The notes beneath the pieces were generated by a model. That model was not told the origin of the DNA and did not search any database. It was given only the letters and a program-made list of their open reading frames with translations. Below, one piece after another: positions 1 through 5,353 of a DNA stretch of 5,473 bases. A program made the position numbers and the translations under genes. The stretch comes from Actinomycetota bacterium (GTDB lineage Bacteria; Actinomycetota; Acidimicrobiia; Spongiisociales; UBA11373). Location: positions 1 to 5,473 of the forward strand of contig DNGH01000172.1 in assembly GCA_003486285.1 (NCBI GenBank), in the 5' to 3' direction. How positions within the stretch are numbered: position 1 is the first letter of the stretch; each line of letters starts with the position of its first letter.

Positions 1-21
1 GCTGACCGCTGACCGCTCAGA
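1..21. repeat. Heptad array A, at the 3' end of the isochorismate synthase gene (cut by window edge)
   Basis: Two exact GCTGACC units (1-7, 8-14) are followed by a diverged GCTCAGA (15-21). The array abuts the TAG stop of the minus-strand gene, which is read at 25-23. The first 19 bases recur exactly at 5396-5414 in array E, so this is a dispersed word and not a local slippage product. The array may continue beyond the window. Its role is unknown. Confidence 0.75.
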
Positions 22-22
22 G

Positions 23-1324
23 CTAGCTGAGCGCCTCCAGCATCGGGCGCAGTTTGAGCCGGGTCTCCTCGAGTTCTGCGGCGGGGAGACTGTCGGCGAC
101 GATGCCGCACCCCGCGTAGGCGACGGCGACCTCGCCGCGCAACAGGGCGCAGCGCAGCGCCACCGCGATCTCCCCATCCCCCGCCGCATCCGTCCAGCCG
201 ATGCCACCGGCGTACCAGCCGCGTTCGATCTGCTCGAGACGGCCGATCAGTCGCAGGGCCGCTCCCCGCGGGTAGCCGCCGACGGCGGCCGTCGGATGCA
301 GCGCCTCGGCGAGTTCGAGGAGACGCGCCCGGGTGGTCCCCGAGATCGGCGTCGCCAGGTGCTGCACGGTAGGAAGCCGGTGCAGTTGCGGAGTCGGCGA
401 TCGGTACAGACCGCTCACCAGTGGCTCCAACCGCGCCATGGCGTCGATGACGACCATCTCGTGCTCCTCACGGTCCTTGGCGCTGGCCAGCAGGGACTCG
501 CCGATACGGCGGTCCTGTTCGGGATCGGGGCTGCGCGGAGCCGAGCCGGCGAGCGGGCTGAGGTGCACGTGCTCCCCACTGCGGGCGACCAGCAGCTCCG
601 GGCTCGCCCCCACCAGGACCGCCTCGCCCTCCTGCCATCCAAAGACCCACGACGACGGTTGGGCGGCACGCAACCGCGCCACCACCTCGAAGGCGTCGAT
701 CGGGAAGCCGCGGCGCACCATCACCGATCGCGCCAGCACCACCTTGGACACCAGCCCCGACCGGATCGCCCCGACCGCCTCGTCCACCGCACCGACGTAG
801 TCGGCCGGGAGAGGATGCGCCTCCACCCCCTCATCGCCATCTCCGGTATCTGGAACCGCGTGGGGGCGCTCCAGTCCGGAGAGAAGGGTCAGGACGCCGC
901 CGCCATCGGAGCCGGGCGGCACGGTCACCACCAGCCGGGCGCGTCCTCCGGCACGCACCACTGCCACCTCGGGAACCACGGCCGCGGCTGCGGCGAATCC
1001 GGCCCATCCCCCGGCCGGGGGCGCCTCGTCGGCGAAGGCAAACCCCACCAGTATCGGCAGCGACGGATCGAGTCCGGGCAGGGCACCATCGAGTTCCCCG
1101 AGGCGATGCGGGCCGGAGGCAGTGAAGCGCCGGGCGGCCCCGATCGCACCGATCTCCCGCCCCTCCGGCGAGGCGAAGAACCCGGCGAATCCAAAGGCCG
1201 CGGCGCCGGCGCGAACCAGATCGAGCGGATCGAGATCGACCGGAACCTCGACCACCCGCAGCCCCCGCGCCGGGACCCCAAGGCGCAGCTCCAGTTCGGC
1301 AAGCACCGGGCGCGGCAGGAGCAT
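23..1324 (-). CDS. menF: Isochorismate synthase (MenF/EntC/DhbC family)
   Basis: This 433-residue protein should convert chorismate to isochorismate in the cytoplasm, the first committed step to menaquinone or to salicylate/2,3-dihydroxybenzoate. The chorismate-binding domain fills about residues 170-430. Visible family motifs are SKVVLAR with K194 (the conserved general-base Lys), GASPELL with E243 (likely general acid), PLAGSAPR at 257-264, REEHE at 285-289 and ELEET at 417-421 (Mg2+-binding acidic clusters), LHPTAAVGG at 342-350 and YAGCGIVA at 403-410. The HPTAAVGG stretch fits isochorismate synthases better than anthranilate or aminodeoxychorismate synthases. The N-terminal third is poorly conserved, as usual for the family. 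The ATG at 1324 is preceded by a leaderless-type promoter and no Shine-Dalgarno. No other menaquinone or siderophore gene is visible, so the pathway is unproven; menaquinone is the default guess. Confidence 0.93.
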   Translation of the reverse strand: MLLPRPVLAELELRLGVPARGLRVVEVPVDLDPLDLVRAGAAAFGFAGFFASPEGREIGAIGAARRFTASGPHRLGELDGALPGLDPSLPILVGFAFADEAPPAGGWAGFAAAAAVVPEVAVVRAGGRARLVVTVPPGSDGGGVLTLLSGLERPHAVPDTGDGDEGVEAHPLPADYVGAVDEAVGAIRSGLVSKVVLARSVMVRRGFPIDAFEVVARLRAAQPSSWVFGWQEGEAVLVGASPELLVARSGEHVHLSPLAGSAPRSPDPEQDRRIGESLLASAKDREEHEMVVIDAMARLEPLVSGLYRSPTPQLHRLPTVQHLATPISGTTRARLLELAEALHPTAAVGGYPRGAALRLIGRLEQIERGWYAGGIGWTDAAGDGEIAVALRCALLRGEVAVAYAGCGIVADSLPAAELEETRLKLRPMLEALS

Positions 1325-1336
1325 GGGGGGATGGTA
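1325..1336 (-). promoter_or_regulatory. Leaderless-type -10 promoter of the isochorismate synthase gene
   Basis: Read on the minus strand, TACCAT (1336-1331) matches the actinobacterial -10 consensus TANNNT. Six C residues follow, then the ATG at 1324. A 6-nt gap puts the expected transcription start on the A of the ATG. No Shine-Dalgarno is present. Heptad array B begins 4 bp upstream of the hexamer and fills the -35 region, where no good -35 match is seen. Confidence 0.6.
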
Positions 1337-1339
1337 AGC

Positions 1340-1416
1340 AGCCGTGAGCCGTGAGCCGTGAGCTCAAGTCTGAACTCTGAACTCTGAACTCTCAACTCAA
1401 GGCTCAAGGCTCAAGG
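1340..1416. repeat. Heptad array B: 11 in-phase 7-bp units
   Basis: Eleven consecutive 7-bp units run without a phase break. In order they are AGCCGTG three times (1340-1360), AGCTCAA, GTCTGAA, CTCTGAA twice, CTCTCAA (to 1395), then CTCAAGG three times (1396-1416). At least three word families are therefore joined in one array. The 8-bp palindrome TGAGCTCA (1359-1366) marks a switch between CGTGAGC-type and GCTCAAG-type words, which are near-complements. The array fills the gap between the hydrolase and isochorismate synthase genes. It also overlaps the last 20 bases of the hydrolase gene and supplies its stop codon. Confidence 0.93.
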
Positions 1417-2227
1417 CTTGCCTCACTTGCGCGACGACATCCGCCACCTCCGCCGGCCGCTCCATCGGGATGAAGTGGCCGGCGCCGGGCACGGTGATCA
1501 GGGTGCCGTGGCGAAACCGCGAGGTGAGCCGGGCGGCGAAGTCGGGAGGATGGCTGTCGGAGTGCTCCCCCGCCAACAACGTCACCGGACAGGCGACCTC
1601 GCCGAGGCGCTCCCAGGCACCGTGCGCCGTGGCCATCCGGTAGTACTCCGCCTCGGTCGCCGGGGCGCAGGCCAGATGGCGCTCTCCACCGGGACCGTCG
1701 CGAAAGCCGTATTCGATGTACAGGTCGAGAGCCTCCGCGGTCCAACCCGCAAAGGGACCGCGACCCGCATACGCGGCGCGGGTGTCGGCGCGTGAGGCGA
1801 AGGAAACCCGCCGCCGCAGGGCCCCGGTGACGAGCGGATGGCTCTCGGCCCGTTCGAACGGGCCCGGATAGATGATCGGCTCCACGAGAACGAGGTGGTT
1901 CCACGTCCCGGGGGCGAGGATCTCCCCCATCACCAGGGCGGCTCCCCCCGACGAATGCCCCACCCCGATCCGCGGGAAGGGCAGTGCCGCCGCCCAGCCA
2001 TCGACGTCGCCCCCCAGGTCCCACCAATCGAACGGGAAGGGTCCGGCCGCGGAGTCCCCATGCCCTCGCTGATCCACGGCGACGGCCCGAATGCCCTGGA
2101 CCCGATCCGCCACCGGCCGCCACATCTCCTTGCAGAATCCATTGGCATGGACGAGAAGCGCAGACACCCCCGACCCACGCTCCTCGGCAGCGAGGGAGAG
2201 GCCGTCGTGAGAGGTGATGCGCAGCAC
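1397..2227 (-). CDS. Alpha/beta-fold hydrolase, substrate unknown
   Basis: A 276-residue single-domain alpha/beta hydrolase, probably cytoplasmic since no signal peptide is seen. The oxyanion-hole motif HANGF is at 27-31. The nucleophile elbow is GHSSG with S92, the catalytic acid is likely D224 in GEHSD, and the catalytic His is H251 in GAGHF. A DQRGHGDS stretch at 52-59 is typical of the fold. Residues about 120-200 form the variable cap. The GTG at 2227 is chosen because a TAGATT hexamer lies exactly 6 nt upstream and there is no Shine-Dalgarno. The final residues ALSLEP and the TGA come from heptad array B, so the C-terminus was probably altered by repeat growth. The isochorismate synthase gene follows on the same strand, so a MenH-like role (SHCHC synthase) is conceivable. 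However, the HANGF and GHSSGG motifs are not specifically MenH-like, and I make no substrate claim. Confidence 0.88.
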   Translation of the reverse strand: MLRITSHDGLSLAAEERGSGVSALLVHANGFCKEMWRPVADRVQGIRAVAVDQRGHGDSAAGPFPFDWWDLGGDVDGWAAALPFPRIGVGHSSGGAALVMGEILAPGTWNHLVLVEPIIYPGPFERAESHPLVTGALRRRVSFASRADTRAAYAGRGPFAGWTAEALDLYIEYGFRDGPGGERHLACAPATEAEYYRMATAHGAWERLGEVACPVTLLAGEHSDSHPPDFAARLTSRFRHGTLITVPGAGHFIPMERPAEVADVVAQVRQALSLEP

Positions 2228-2260
2228 GGAAGGAATCTAGATCGAGGGATCAGGTGTCAG
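2228..2260 (-). promoter_or_regulatory. Leaderless-type promoter of the hydrolase gene, with a repeat-derived -35 candidate
   Basis: On the minus strand TAGATT (2239-2234) is followed by CCTTCC and the GTG start at 2227. The 6-nt gap predicts transcription starting at the start codon. A possible -35, CTGACA (2260-2255), matches TTGACA at 5 of 6 positions but with a short 15-nt spacer. It is part of a heptad unit of array C, so the repeat itself may contribute to this promoter. The -10 is well supported; the -35 is speculative. Confidence 0.6.
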
Positions 2261-2281
2261 GTATCAGGTGTCAGGTATCAG
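2247..2281. repeat. Heptad array C: five alternating units
   Basis: The units are GGATCAG, then GTGTCAG, GTATCAG, GTGTCAG, GTATCAG. The last four alternate TG and TA at positions 2-3, so the real period is 14 bp. Two related units occur in inverted orientation at 2296-2309 (CTGTGAC, CTGACAC). The array lies between the end of the three-gene operon and the promoter of the hydrolase gene. The same words follow the sensor kinase gene at 5333-5353. Confidence 0.92.
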
Positions 2282-2311
2282 GCAGATCCGGATTCCTGTG
2301 ACCTGACACCT
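2266..2311. repeat. Stem-loop formed by heptads of array C and their inverted copies
   Basis: AGGTGTCAGGT (2266-2276) is the exact reverse complement of 2301-2311. After a 2x2 internal mismatch the pairing resumes for 4 bp (2279-2282 with 2295-2298), leaving a 12-nt loop. The 10-base copy at 2253-2262 could compete for the same right arm. In the direction of the upstream operon (minus strand) this hairpin comes directly after the palindrome at 2312-2344, giving two hairpins in tandem. Neither is followed by a T-tract. Confidence 0.6.
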
Positions 2312-2344
2312 CGTTGTCGTAGGCGCAAAGCGCCTACGACAACG
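2312..2344. terminator. Perfect 15-bp palindrome at the operon's 3' end; possible terminator or dispersed palindromic repeat
   Basis: The arms 2312-2326 and 2330-2344 are exact reverse complements around the loop AAA (GTTGTCGTAGGCGC on the left arm). The TAG stop of the CBS-BON gene (read 2336-2334) lies inside the right arm, so the gene's last codons and stop are part of the palindrome. A strong RNA hairpin here could end transcription or protect the mRNA 3' end. There is no T-tract on either strand, so it is not a classical intrinsic terminator. An alternative is a REP-like dispersed palindrome that landed on the gene end. Confidence 0.65.
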
Positions 2345-3005
2345 GATACATCTTCTCGATGCGGTGGTCGTCGACCTCGTAGGTCAGACTGCTCTCCACC
2401 CGGATCACCCCGTCGAGACGGCGGGTGAGTTCCTCGAGCAGGTGCGCCTCGGTGCGATTCTCCAGGCGCCCCGACAACGCCACCACCCCGTCCTTGACTG
2501 CCACGTCGAGCGCGTCCGGCTCGAGGAACAGCAGCCGGCGGATGATGTCCTCGCGGATCTCGTCCTCGATGACCTCGTCGGGCTTGGTGAACGCGTTGAC
2601 CACGTCGGCGCGGCTGATCACTCCCACCAGGATCCCGCCGGCGCCGATCACCGGCAGCCGCTTTACCCGGCGGCCGGCCATGATCCGGGCCGCCTCGCTG
2701 AGGGAGGCCTCGGGGGTCACCGTGAGCACCTGCTCGGTCATCACCTGGCCGACGGTCTCCGCCGACGGCGGCGGCATCGGCTCGTCGCCGAACAACGCGT
2801 CGAGCAGGCCAAAGCGGTAGGGCTGGTCCCGGTTCGCCTCCTGGCGGAGGAAGTCGCCTTCCGTGACGATTCCGACGACCTTGCCATCGCGCAACACCGG
2901 CAGGCCGCTCACCTTGTGCTTCACCATGAGCCGGGCCGCCTCCTTGAGCGGCATGTCCGGAGTCGTGGTGACCGGATCGGTGGTCATCAGATCGCGGACC
3001 TTCAT
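2334..3005 (-). CDS. CBS-CBS-BON domain protein
   Basis: A 223-residue protein with a pair of CBS domains (about 1-57 and 84-140) and a C-terminal BON domain (about 145-213). Each CBS repeat has the usual pattern: MKVRDLMTTDPVTTTPD and VGQVMTEQVLTVTPEASL at the starts, SGLPVLRDGKVVGIVTEGD and KRLPVIGAGGILVGVISRAD at the ends. The BON part shows VKDGVVALSGRLENRTEA. CBS pairs bind adenosine nucleotides and act as energy sensors; BON domains are thought to bind membranes or other proteins. No signal peptide or membrane segment is seen, so it is likely cytoplasmic. The ATG overlaps the stop of the upstream Usp gene (ATGA) and has a good Shine-Dalgarno at 3016-3011. The open frame extends further upstream, but that part reads through the Usp gene and is not protein-like. 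It is the last gene of the regulator operon. Mycobacterial DosR regulons also contain a CBS-pair protein (Hrp1), but that one lacks BON. Confidence 0.92.
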   Translation of the reverse strand: MKVRDLMTTDPVTTTPDMPLKEAARLMVKHKVSGLPVLRDGKVVGIVTEGDFLRQEANRDQPYRFGLLDALFGDEPMPPPSAETVGQVMTEQVLTVTPEASLSEAARIMAGRRVKRLPVIGAGGILVGVISRADVVNAFTKPDEVIEDEIREDIIRRLLFLEPDALDVAVKDGVVALSGRLENRTEAHLLEELTRRLDGVIRVESSLTYEVDDHRIEKMYPLS

Positions 3006-3439
3006 GGCGACTCCTCTTGGTGGCGGACGACGAGAACGTTGCACGGGGCGTGGTTGACGACCCGATGGCTGGTGCTGCCGAGAAGCAGCGAGGCGAGTTC
3101 GCCGCGGCCCCGGGTGCCCACGACCATCAGTTCGGCCCCGACCGACTCGGCATGGGCCACCAGTGTGTCGGGCGGGTACCCCTCGAGGTCGATGCCGTGC
3201 ACGGTCACCGGCGAGGCATCCATCACCGGTCGCAACAGCGCCCACACCTGCTCTCGCTGGGTTGCGGCGAACTCCTCCCCGACACTCGGCACCCCGCCCA
3301 TCGCCGCCAGCACCGTGGCGGGCACATGGGACACGAACACGGCATCGATCTCGGCACCAAGCTTCTCGGCATACCGGATGGCGGTTCTGAGGGCCTCGAC
3401 CGCTACAGGACTGTCGTCGACGCCAACGACGATCTTCAT
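3002..3439 (-). CDS. Universal stress protein (UspA family), ATP-binding type
   Basis: A 145-residue, single-domain Usp protein starting MKIVVGVDDSP. The ATP-binding signature G-x2-G-x9-G-S is intact at G108, G111, G121 and S122, so it belongs to the ATP-binding branch and not the UspA branch that lacks nucleotide. Such proteins are cytoplasmic and usually dimeric, and they help cells through starvation or hypoxia. The ATG at 3439 overlaps the response regulator's TGA by 4 nt, matching the coupling at its own 3' end. An in-frame GTG at 3448 would add three residues, but its only GGAG (3454-3451) sits just 2 nt away. The same GGAG is 11 nt from the ATG, which is weak, so translational coupling likely matters. 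Mycobacterial DosR-regulon Usps often have two domains; this one has one. Confidence 0.92.
   Translation of the reverse strand: MKIVVGVDDSPVAVEALRTAIRYAEKLGAEIDAVFVSHVPATVLAAMGGVPSVGEEFAATQREQVWALLRPVMDASPVTVHGIDLEGYPPDTLVAHAESVGAELMVVGTRGRGELASLLLGSTSHRVVNHAPCNVLVVRHQEESP
3011..3016 (-). promoter_or_regulatory. Ribosome binding site of the CBS-BON gene
   Basis: GAGGAG on the minus strand, 5 nt before the ATG at 3005, lies inside the end of the Usp gene. It decides the start of the CBS-BON protein against a much longer upstream open frame. It also contrasts with the genes that begin transcripts here, which lack a clear, well-spaced Shine-Dalgarno. Confidence 0.8.
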
Positions 3440-4113
3440 TGCGGCCACTGCTCCGGCGGGTAGCGATGTTCCTTTTCGGCATCGATCCGGGCGGCGTAGG
3501 CGGCGGCCTCGCTGCGCCGGCTCATCTCGAGTTTGGCCAGCACGTTCGACACGTAGTTCTTGACCGTCTTCTCGGCGAGGAACATCTCCTCGGCGATCTG
3601 ACGGTTGGTCAGCCCGGCGGCGATGTAGTCGAGGATCTTGCGCTCCTGCTTGGACAGACGGGACAACAGCGGATCGTCCGCCTCCTCGCCGCGAATCCTG
3701 CGGAAGACCCGATCGGTCATCTCGGGGTCGAGCAGCGACTCGCCCCGGCCCACCTTGCGGACGCTCTCGACGAGATCGTTGCCCCGGATCTGCTTCAGCA
3801 CGTACCCCGAGGCGCCCGCCATGATCGAGGCGAAGAGCGCCTCGTCGTCGGCAAACGACGTGAGCATCAGCACCTTGATGTGCGGCCAGCGGGTACGAAT
3901 CTCACGACACGCCTCCACCCCGCTCCCGTCGGGGAGCCGTACGTCGAGGATCACGATGTGGGGATCGTCGAATCCGACCCGGCGGATGGCCTCCTCGACG
4001 GAACCCGCCTCGCCCACCACCTTGATGTCGGGCTGGGCGTCGAGCATGGCCCGGACGCCCTGCCGGACCACCTCATGGTCGTCAACCAACTCGACGCGCA
4101 GGGTCTCGCTCAC
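3436..4113 (-). CDS. devR: DevR/DosR-type response regulator (NarL/LuxR family)
   Basis: A 225-residue regulator. The receiver domain (about 6-122) has the acidic pair D11/D12, phosphoacceptor D57, switch T85 and K107. The LuxR-type HTH (about 153-210) contains LTNRQIAEEMFLAEKTVKNY. Its key residues align with Mycobacterium DevR at a constant offset of 3: D54 to D57, T82 to T85, K104 to K107, and the DNA contacts K179, K182 and N183 to K182, K185 and N186. It should therefore bind a Dos-box-like site when phosphorylated. The GTG at 4113 is chosen because TATCGT lies exactly 6 nt upstream and the receiver domain starts right after it. The open frame runs further upstream, but that part is antisense to the kinase gene. 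It heads the operon with the Usp and CBS-BON genes and is divergent from its probable partner kinase. The alignment is from memory, so strict orthology is unproven. Confidence 0.93.
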   Translation of the reverse strand: MSETLRVELVDDHEVVRQGVRAMLDAQPDIKVVGEAGSVEEAIRRVGFDDPHIVILDVRLPDGSGVEACREIRTRWPHIKVLMLTSFADDEALFASIMAGASGYVLKQIRGNDLVESVRKVGRGESLLDPEMTDRVFRRIRGEEADDPLLSRLSKQERKILDYIAAGLTNRQIAEEMFLAEKTVKNYVSNVLAKLEMSRRSEAAAYAARIDAEKEHRYPPEQWPQ

Positions 4114-4125
4114 TAGCTCACGATA
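4114..4125 (-). promoter_or_regulatory. Leaderless-type -10 promoter of the regulator-Usp-CBS operon
   Basis: TATCGT (4125-4120, minus strand) is followed by GAGCTA and the GTG at 4113, again a 6-nt gap and no Shine-Dalgarno. No TTGACA-like -35 is seen about 17 nt upstream. The inverted repeat 4130-4150 occupies that region instead, which fits a regulated promoter. Confidence 0.6.
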
Positions 4126-4129
4126 ATCG

Positions 4130-4150
4130 GACCGGGCATCCAGCCGGGTC
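4130..4150. promoter_or_regulatory. Imperfect inverted repeat upstream of the regulator operon, possible operator
   Basis: GACCGGGC (4130-4137) and GCCGGGTC (4143-4150) pair at 7 of 8 positions around a 5-bp spacer. The centre is about 27 bp upstream of the predicted transcription start of the response regulator, overlapping where a -35 would be. No known binder is recognised. In such GC-rich DNA a short imperfect repeat may be chance. Confidence 0.3.
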
Positions 4151-4170
4151 GCAAGAGAGCCTCGCGGTGG

Positions 4171-4184
4171 GGGCCGAAGGTCCC
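4171..4184. promoter_or_regulatory. Candidate Dos-box-like operator in the divergent promoter
   Basis: Read on the minus strand the site is GGGACCTTCGGCCC. The mycobacterial DevR box core is GGGACTWWAGTCCC. The left half-site GGGAC matches fully, the right half GGCCC differs from GTCCC at one base, and 2 of 4 central bases differ. The centre lies about 35 bp upstream of the predicted start of the kinase gene, a usual position for DevR-type activation, and that promoter has no obvious -35. The adjacent regulator keeps the DevR DNA-contact residues. This is one site in GC-rich DNA, so chance is possible. Confidence 0.4.
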
Positions 4185-4199
4185 GCGCTGCTGCGGTAA

Positions 4200-4213
4200 T
4201 AGACTCTGCCGGA
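4200..4213 (+). promoter_or_regulatory. -10 promoter of the sensor kinase gene
   Basis: TAGACT (4200-4205) fits TANNNT and lies 8 nt before the GTG at 4214, so the transcript would have no leader or a 2-nt one. GGAG overlaps the start codon and is too close to be a normal Shine-Dalgarno. There is no recognisable -35; the candidate Dos box lies in that region. Confidence 0.45.
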
Positions 4214-5332
4214 GTGAGCGAATTCACCCCGCAGCGGATCCGAAGCCTCGTCGAGGCCGCCGCCGGCGTCGCCGCGCAGACCGACCTCTCCTCCTTGTTA
4301 CGGGCCACCGTTGCCACCGCCGTCGAGCTCACCGCGGCCAAGTACGGGGCGATCGGAGTGCTGGGTGAGCATGGCTCCCTCGTCGACTTCATCTCGGTGG
4401 GGATGGATGAGGCGGAGATCAAGCGCATCTCGCACTACCCCCGCGGCACCGGTGTGCTCGGCACCATCACCCGCCAGGGAAAGACCGTCCGCATCGACGA
4501 GATCGCCCACCACCCCGATTCGGTCGGTTTCCCCGAGCACCATCCCGAGATGCACACCTTTCTGGGGGTTCCGGTCCGGGTCGGCGACCGGGTATTCGGG
4601 AACCTCTACCTCACCGAGAAGGACGGCGGGTTCACCGAGCAGGACGAGACCATCCTCGAACTGCTCGCGGTGACCGCAGGTGCCGCCGTGGCCACCCTGC
4701 GCCTGCAGGAGCGGCTGCGCCGGGCGGCGCTGCAGGAGGATCGGGAGCGCATCGCCCGCGACCTCCACGATTCGATCATCCAGGATCTCTTCGCCATCGG
4801 CCTCGGCCTGCAGACCGCGGTCGGGCACCTCGGCCACGACGCCGAGACCGTCCGGACCCGGATCACCGATGCCGTGGACCGCCTCGACGAGACCATCGGC
4901 TCGTTGCGCCGCTACATCTTCGATCTGCGTCCGCCAGTGTGGGCCCGGCCCAGTCTCTCGACCGAGATCCGCCGCCTGGTGGCAGATCTCTCCGAGCCGT
5001 ACGGGGTCGACGTCGGCATCGACGTCGACTGCCCTCCCGACACGCCGGAGGCGCCCCTCAGCGATCACATCGTCTCGGTGGTGAAGGAGTCGGTGAGCAA
5101 TGCCCTGCGCCACTCCCAGGCGCGCACCATCGACGTCCGGGTGGCGTGCGACGGAACCCGGATGTTGGTGAACATCGCCGACGACGGCGCCGGGTTCGAC
5201 CCGGACGCCGAGCACGGTGGACTGGGACTGCGCAACCTCGCCCGGCGGGTGGCGGCGGTGGGCGGCGAGTACGTCCTCGACACCGCCCCGGGCAAGGGCA
5301 CGGTGGTGACGGTCTGGTTTCCGCTCGGATAG
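4214..5332 (+). CDS. GAF-domain sensor histidine kinase, DevS/DosT-like
   Basis: A 372-residue soluble kinase with no membrane segment. It has one GAF domain (about 10-162), a HisKA_3 dimerisation/phosphoacceptor domain with H185 in ARDLHDSIIQDLF, and a HATPase domain (about 285-372). The N-box is KESVSNALRHS with N296, the G1 box is DDGAGFDP (323-330), and the G2 box is GGLGLRNLARR (335-345). The GAF segment HHPEMHTFLGVPVR followed by GNLYLTEK matches DevS GAF-A. H110 and Y132 are 22 residues apart, as are DevS H149 (heme ligand) and Y171 (distal Tyr). Heme-based O2, NO, CO or redox sensing is therefore plausible. Mycobacterial DevS and DosT have two GAF domains; this has one. Non-heme GAFs can share parts of this motif, so heme is inferred. 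The GTG at 4214 fits the promoter and the divergent layout. The partner is almost certainly the divergent response regulator. Confidence 0.93.
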   Translation: MSEFTPQRIRSLVEAAAGVAAQTDLSSLLRATVATAVELTAAKYGAIGVLGEHGSLVDFISVGMDEAEIKRISHYPRGTGVLGTITRQGKTVRIDEIAHHPDSVGFPEHHPEMHTFLGVPVRVGDRVFGNLYLTEKDGGFTEQDETILELLAVTAGAAVATLRLQERLRRAALQEDRERIARDLHDSIIQDLFAIGLGLQTAVGHLGHDAETVRTRITDAVDRLDETIGSLRRYIFDLRPPVWARPSLSTEIRRLVADLSEPYGVDVGIDVDCPPDTPEAPLSDHIVSVVKESVSNALRHSQARTIDVRVACDGTRMLVNIADDGAGFDPDAEHGGLGLRNLARRVAAVGGEYVLDTAPGKGTVVTVWFPLG

Positions 5333-5353
5333 GTGTCAGGTATCAGGTATCAG
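5333..5353. repeat. Heptad array D directly after the kinase stop codon
   Basis: GTGTCAG, GTATCAG, GTATCAG begin at the base after the TAG stop (5330-5332). These are the same two words as in array C, about 3 kb away. The array lies at the 3' end of the kinase gene, as the other arrays lie at other gene ends. Confidence 0.88.

Noticed and set aside
23..1324. Anthranilate or aminodeoxychorismate synthase component I
   Set aside because: The HPTAAVGG and YAGCGIVA motifs and the SKVVLAR Lys fit isochorismate synthases. The TrpE/PabB-type PxGTxxGAPK motif is absent.
296..1354. Long plus-strand open frame opposite the isochorismate synthase
   Set aside because: It is the antisense shadow of a gene with intact family motifs. 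It has a biased His/Arg/Pro composition and no recognisable domain.
1340..1416. CRISPR array
   Set aside because: The repeats are 7 bp, directly abutting and without spacers, and no cas gene is present.
1397..2227. Firm assignment of the hydrolase as MenH
   Set aside because: It lies next to an isochorismate synthase gene and has an intact Ser-Asp-His triad. However, its HANGF and GHSSGG motifs are generic and no other menaquinone gene is in the window.
2312..2344. Classical intrinsic terminator
   Set aside because: The stem is strong but no T-tract follows on either strand, so only a non-canonical terminator or palindromic repeat is supported.
3006..3482. N-terminal extension of the CBS-BON open frame up to 3482
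   Set aside because: It lies out of frame over the clearly real Usp gene and is Arg-rich and low in complexity. The ATG at 3005 has a good Shine-Dalgarno and starts exactly at the first CBS domain.
4114..4428. N-terminal extension of the response regulator frame up to 4428
   Set aside because: The extra residues are antisense to the kinase gene and its promoter. The receiver domain begins right after the GTG at 4113, which has a leaderless promoter.
4298..5215. Long minus-strand open frame opposite the kinase gene
   Set aside because: It is a shadow of a well-supported kinase with all catalytic boxes intact, and it shows no domain of its own.
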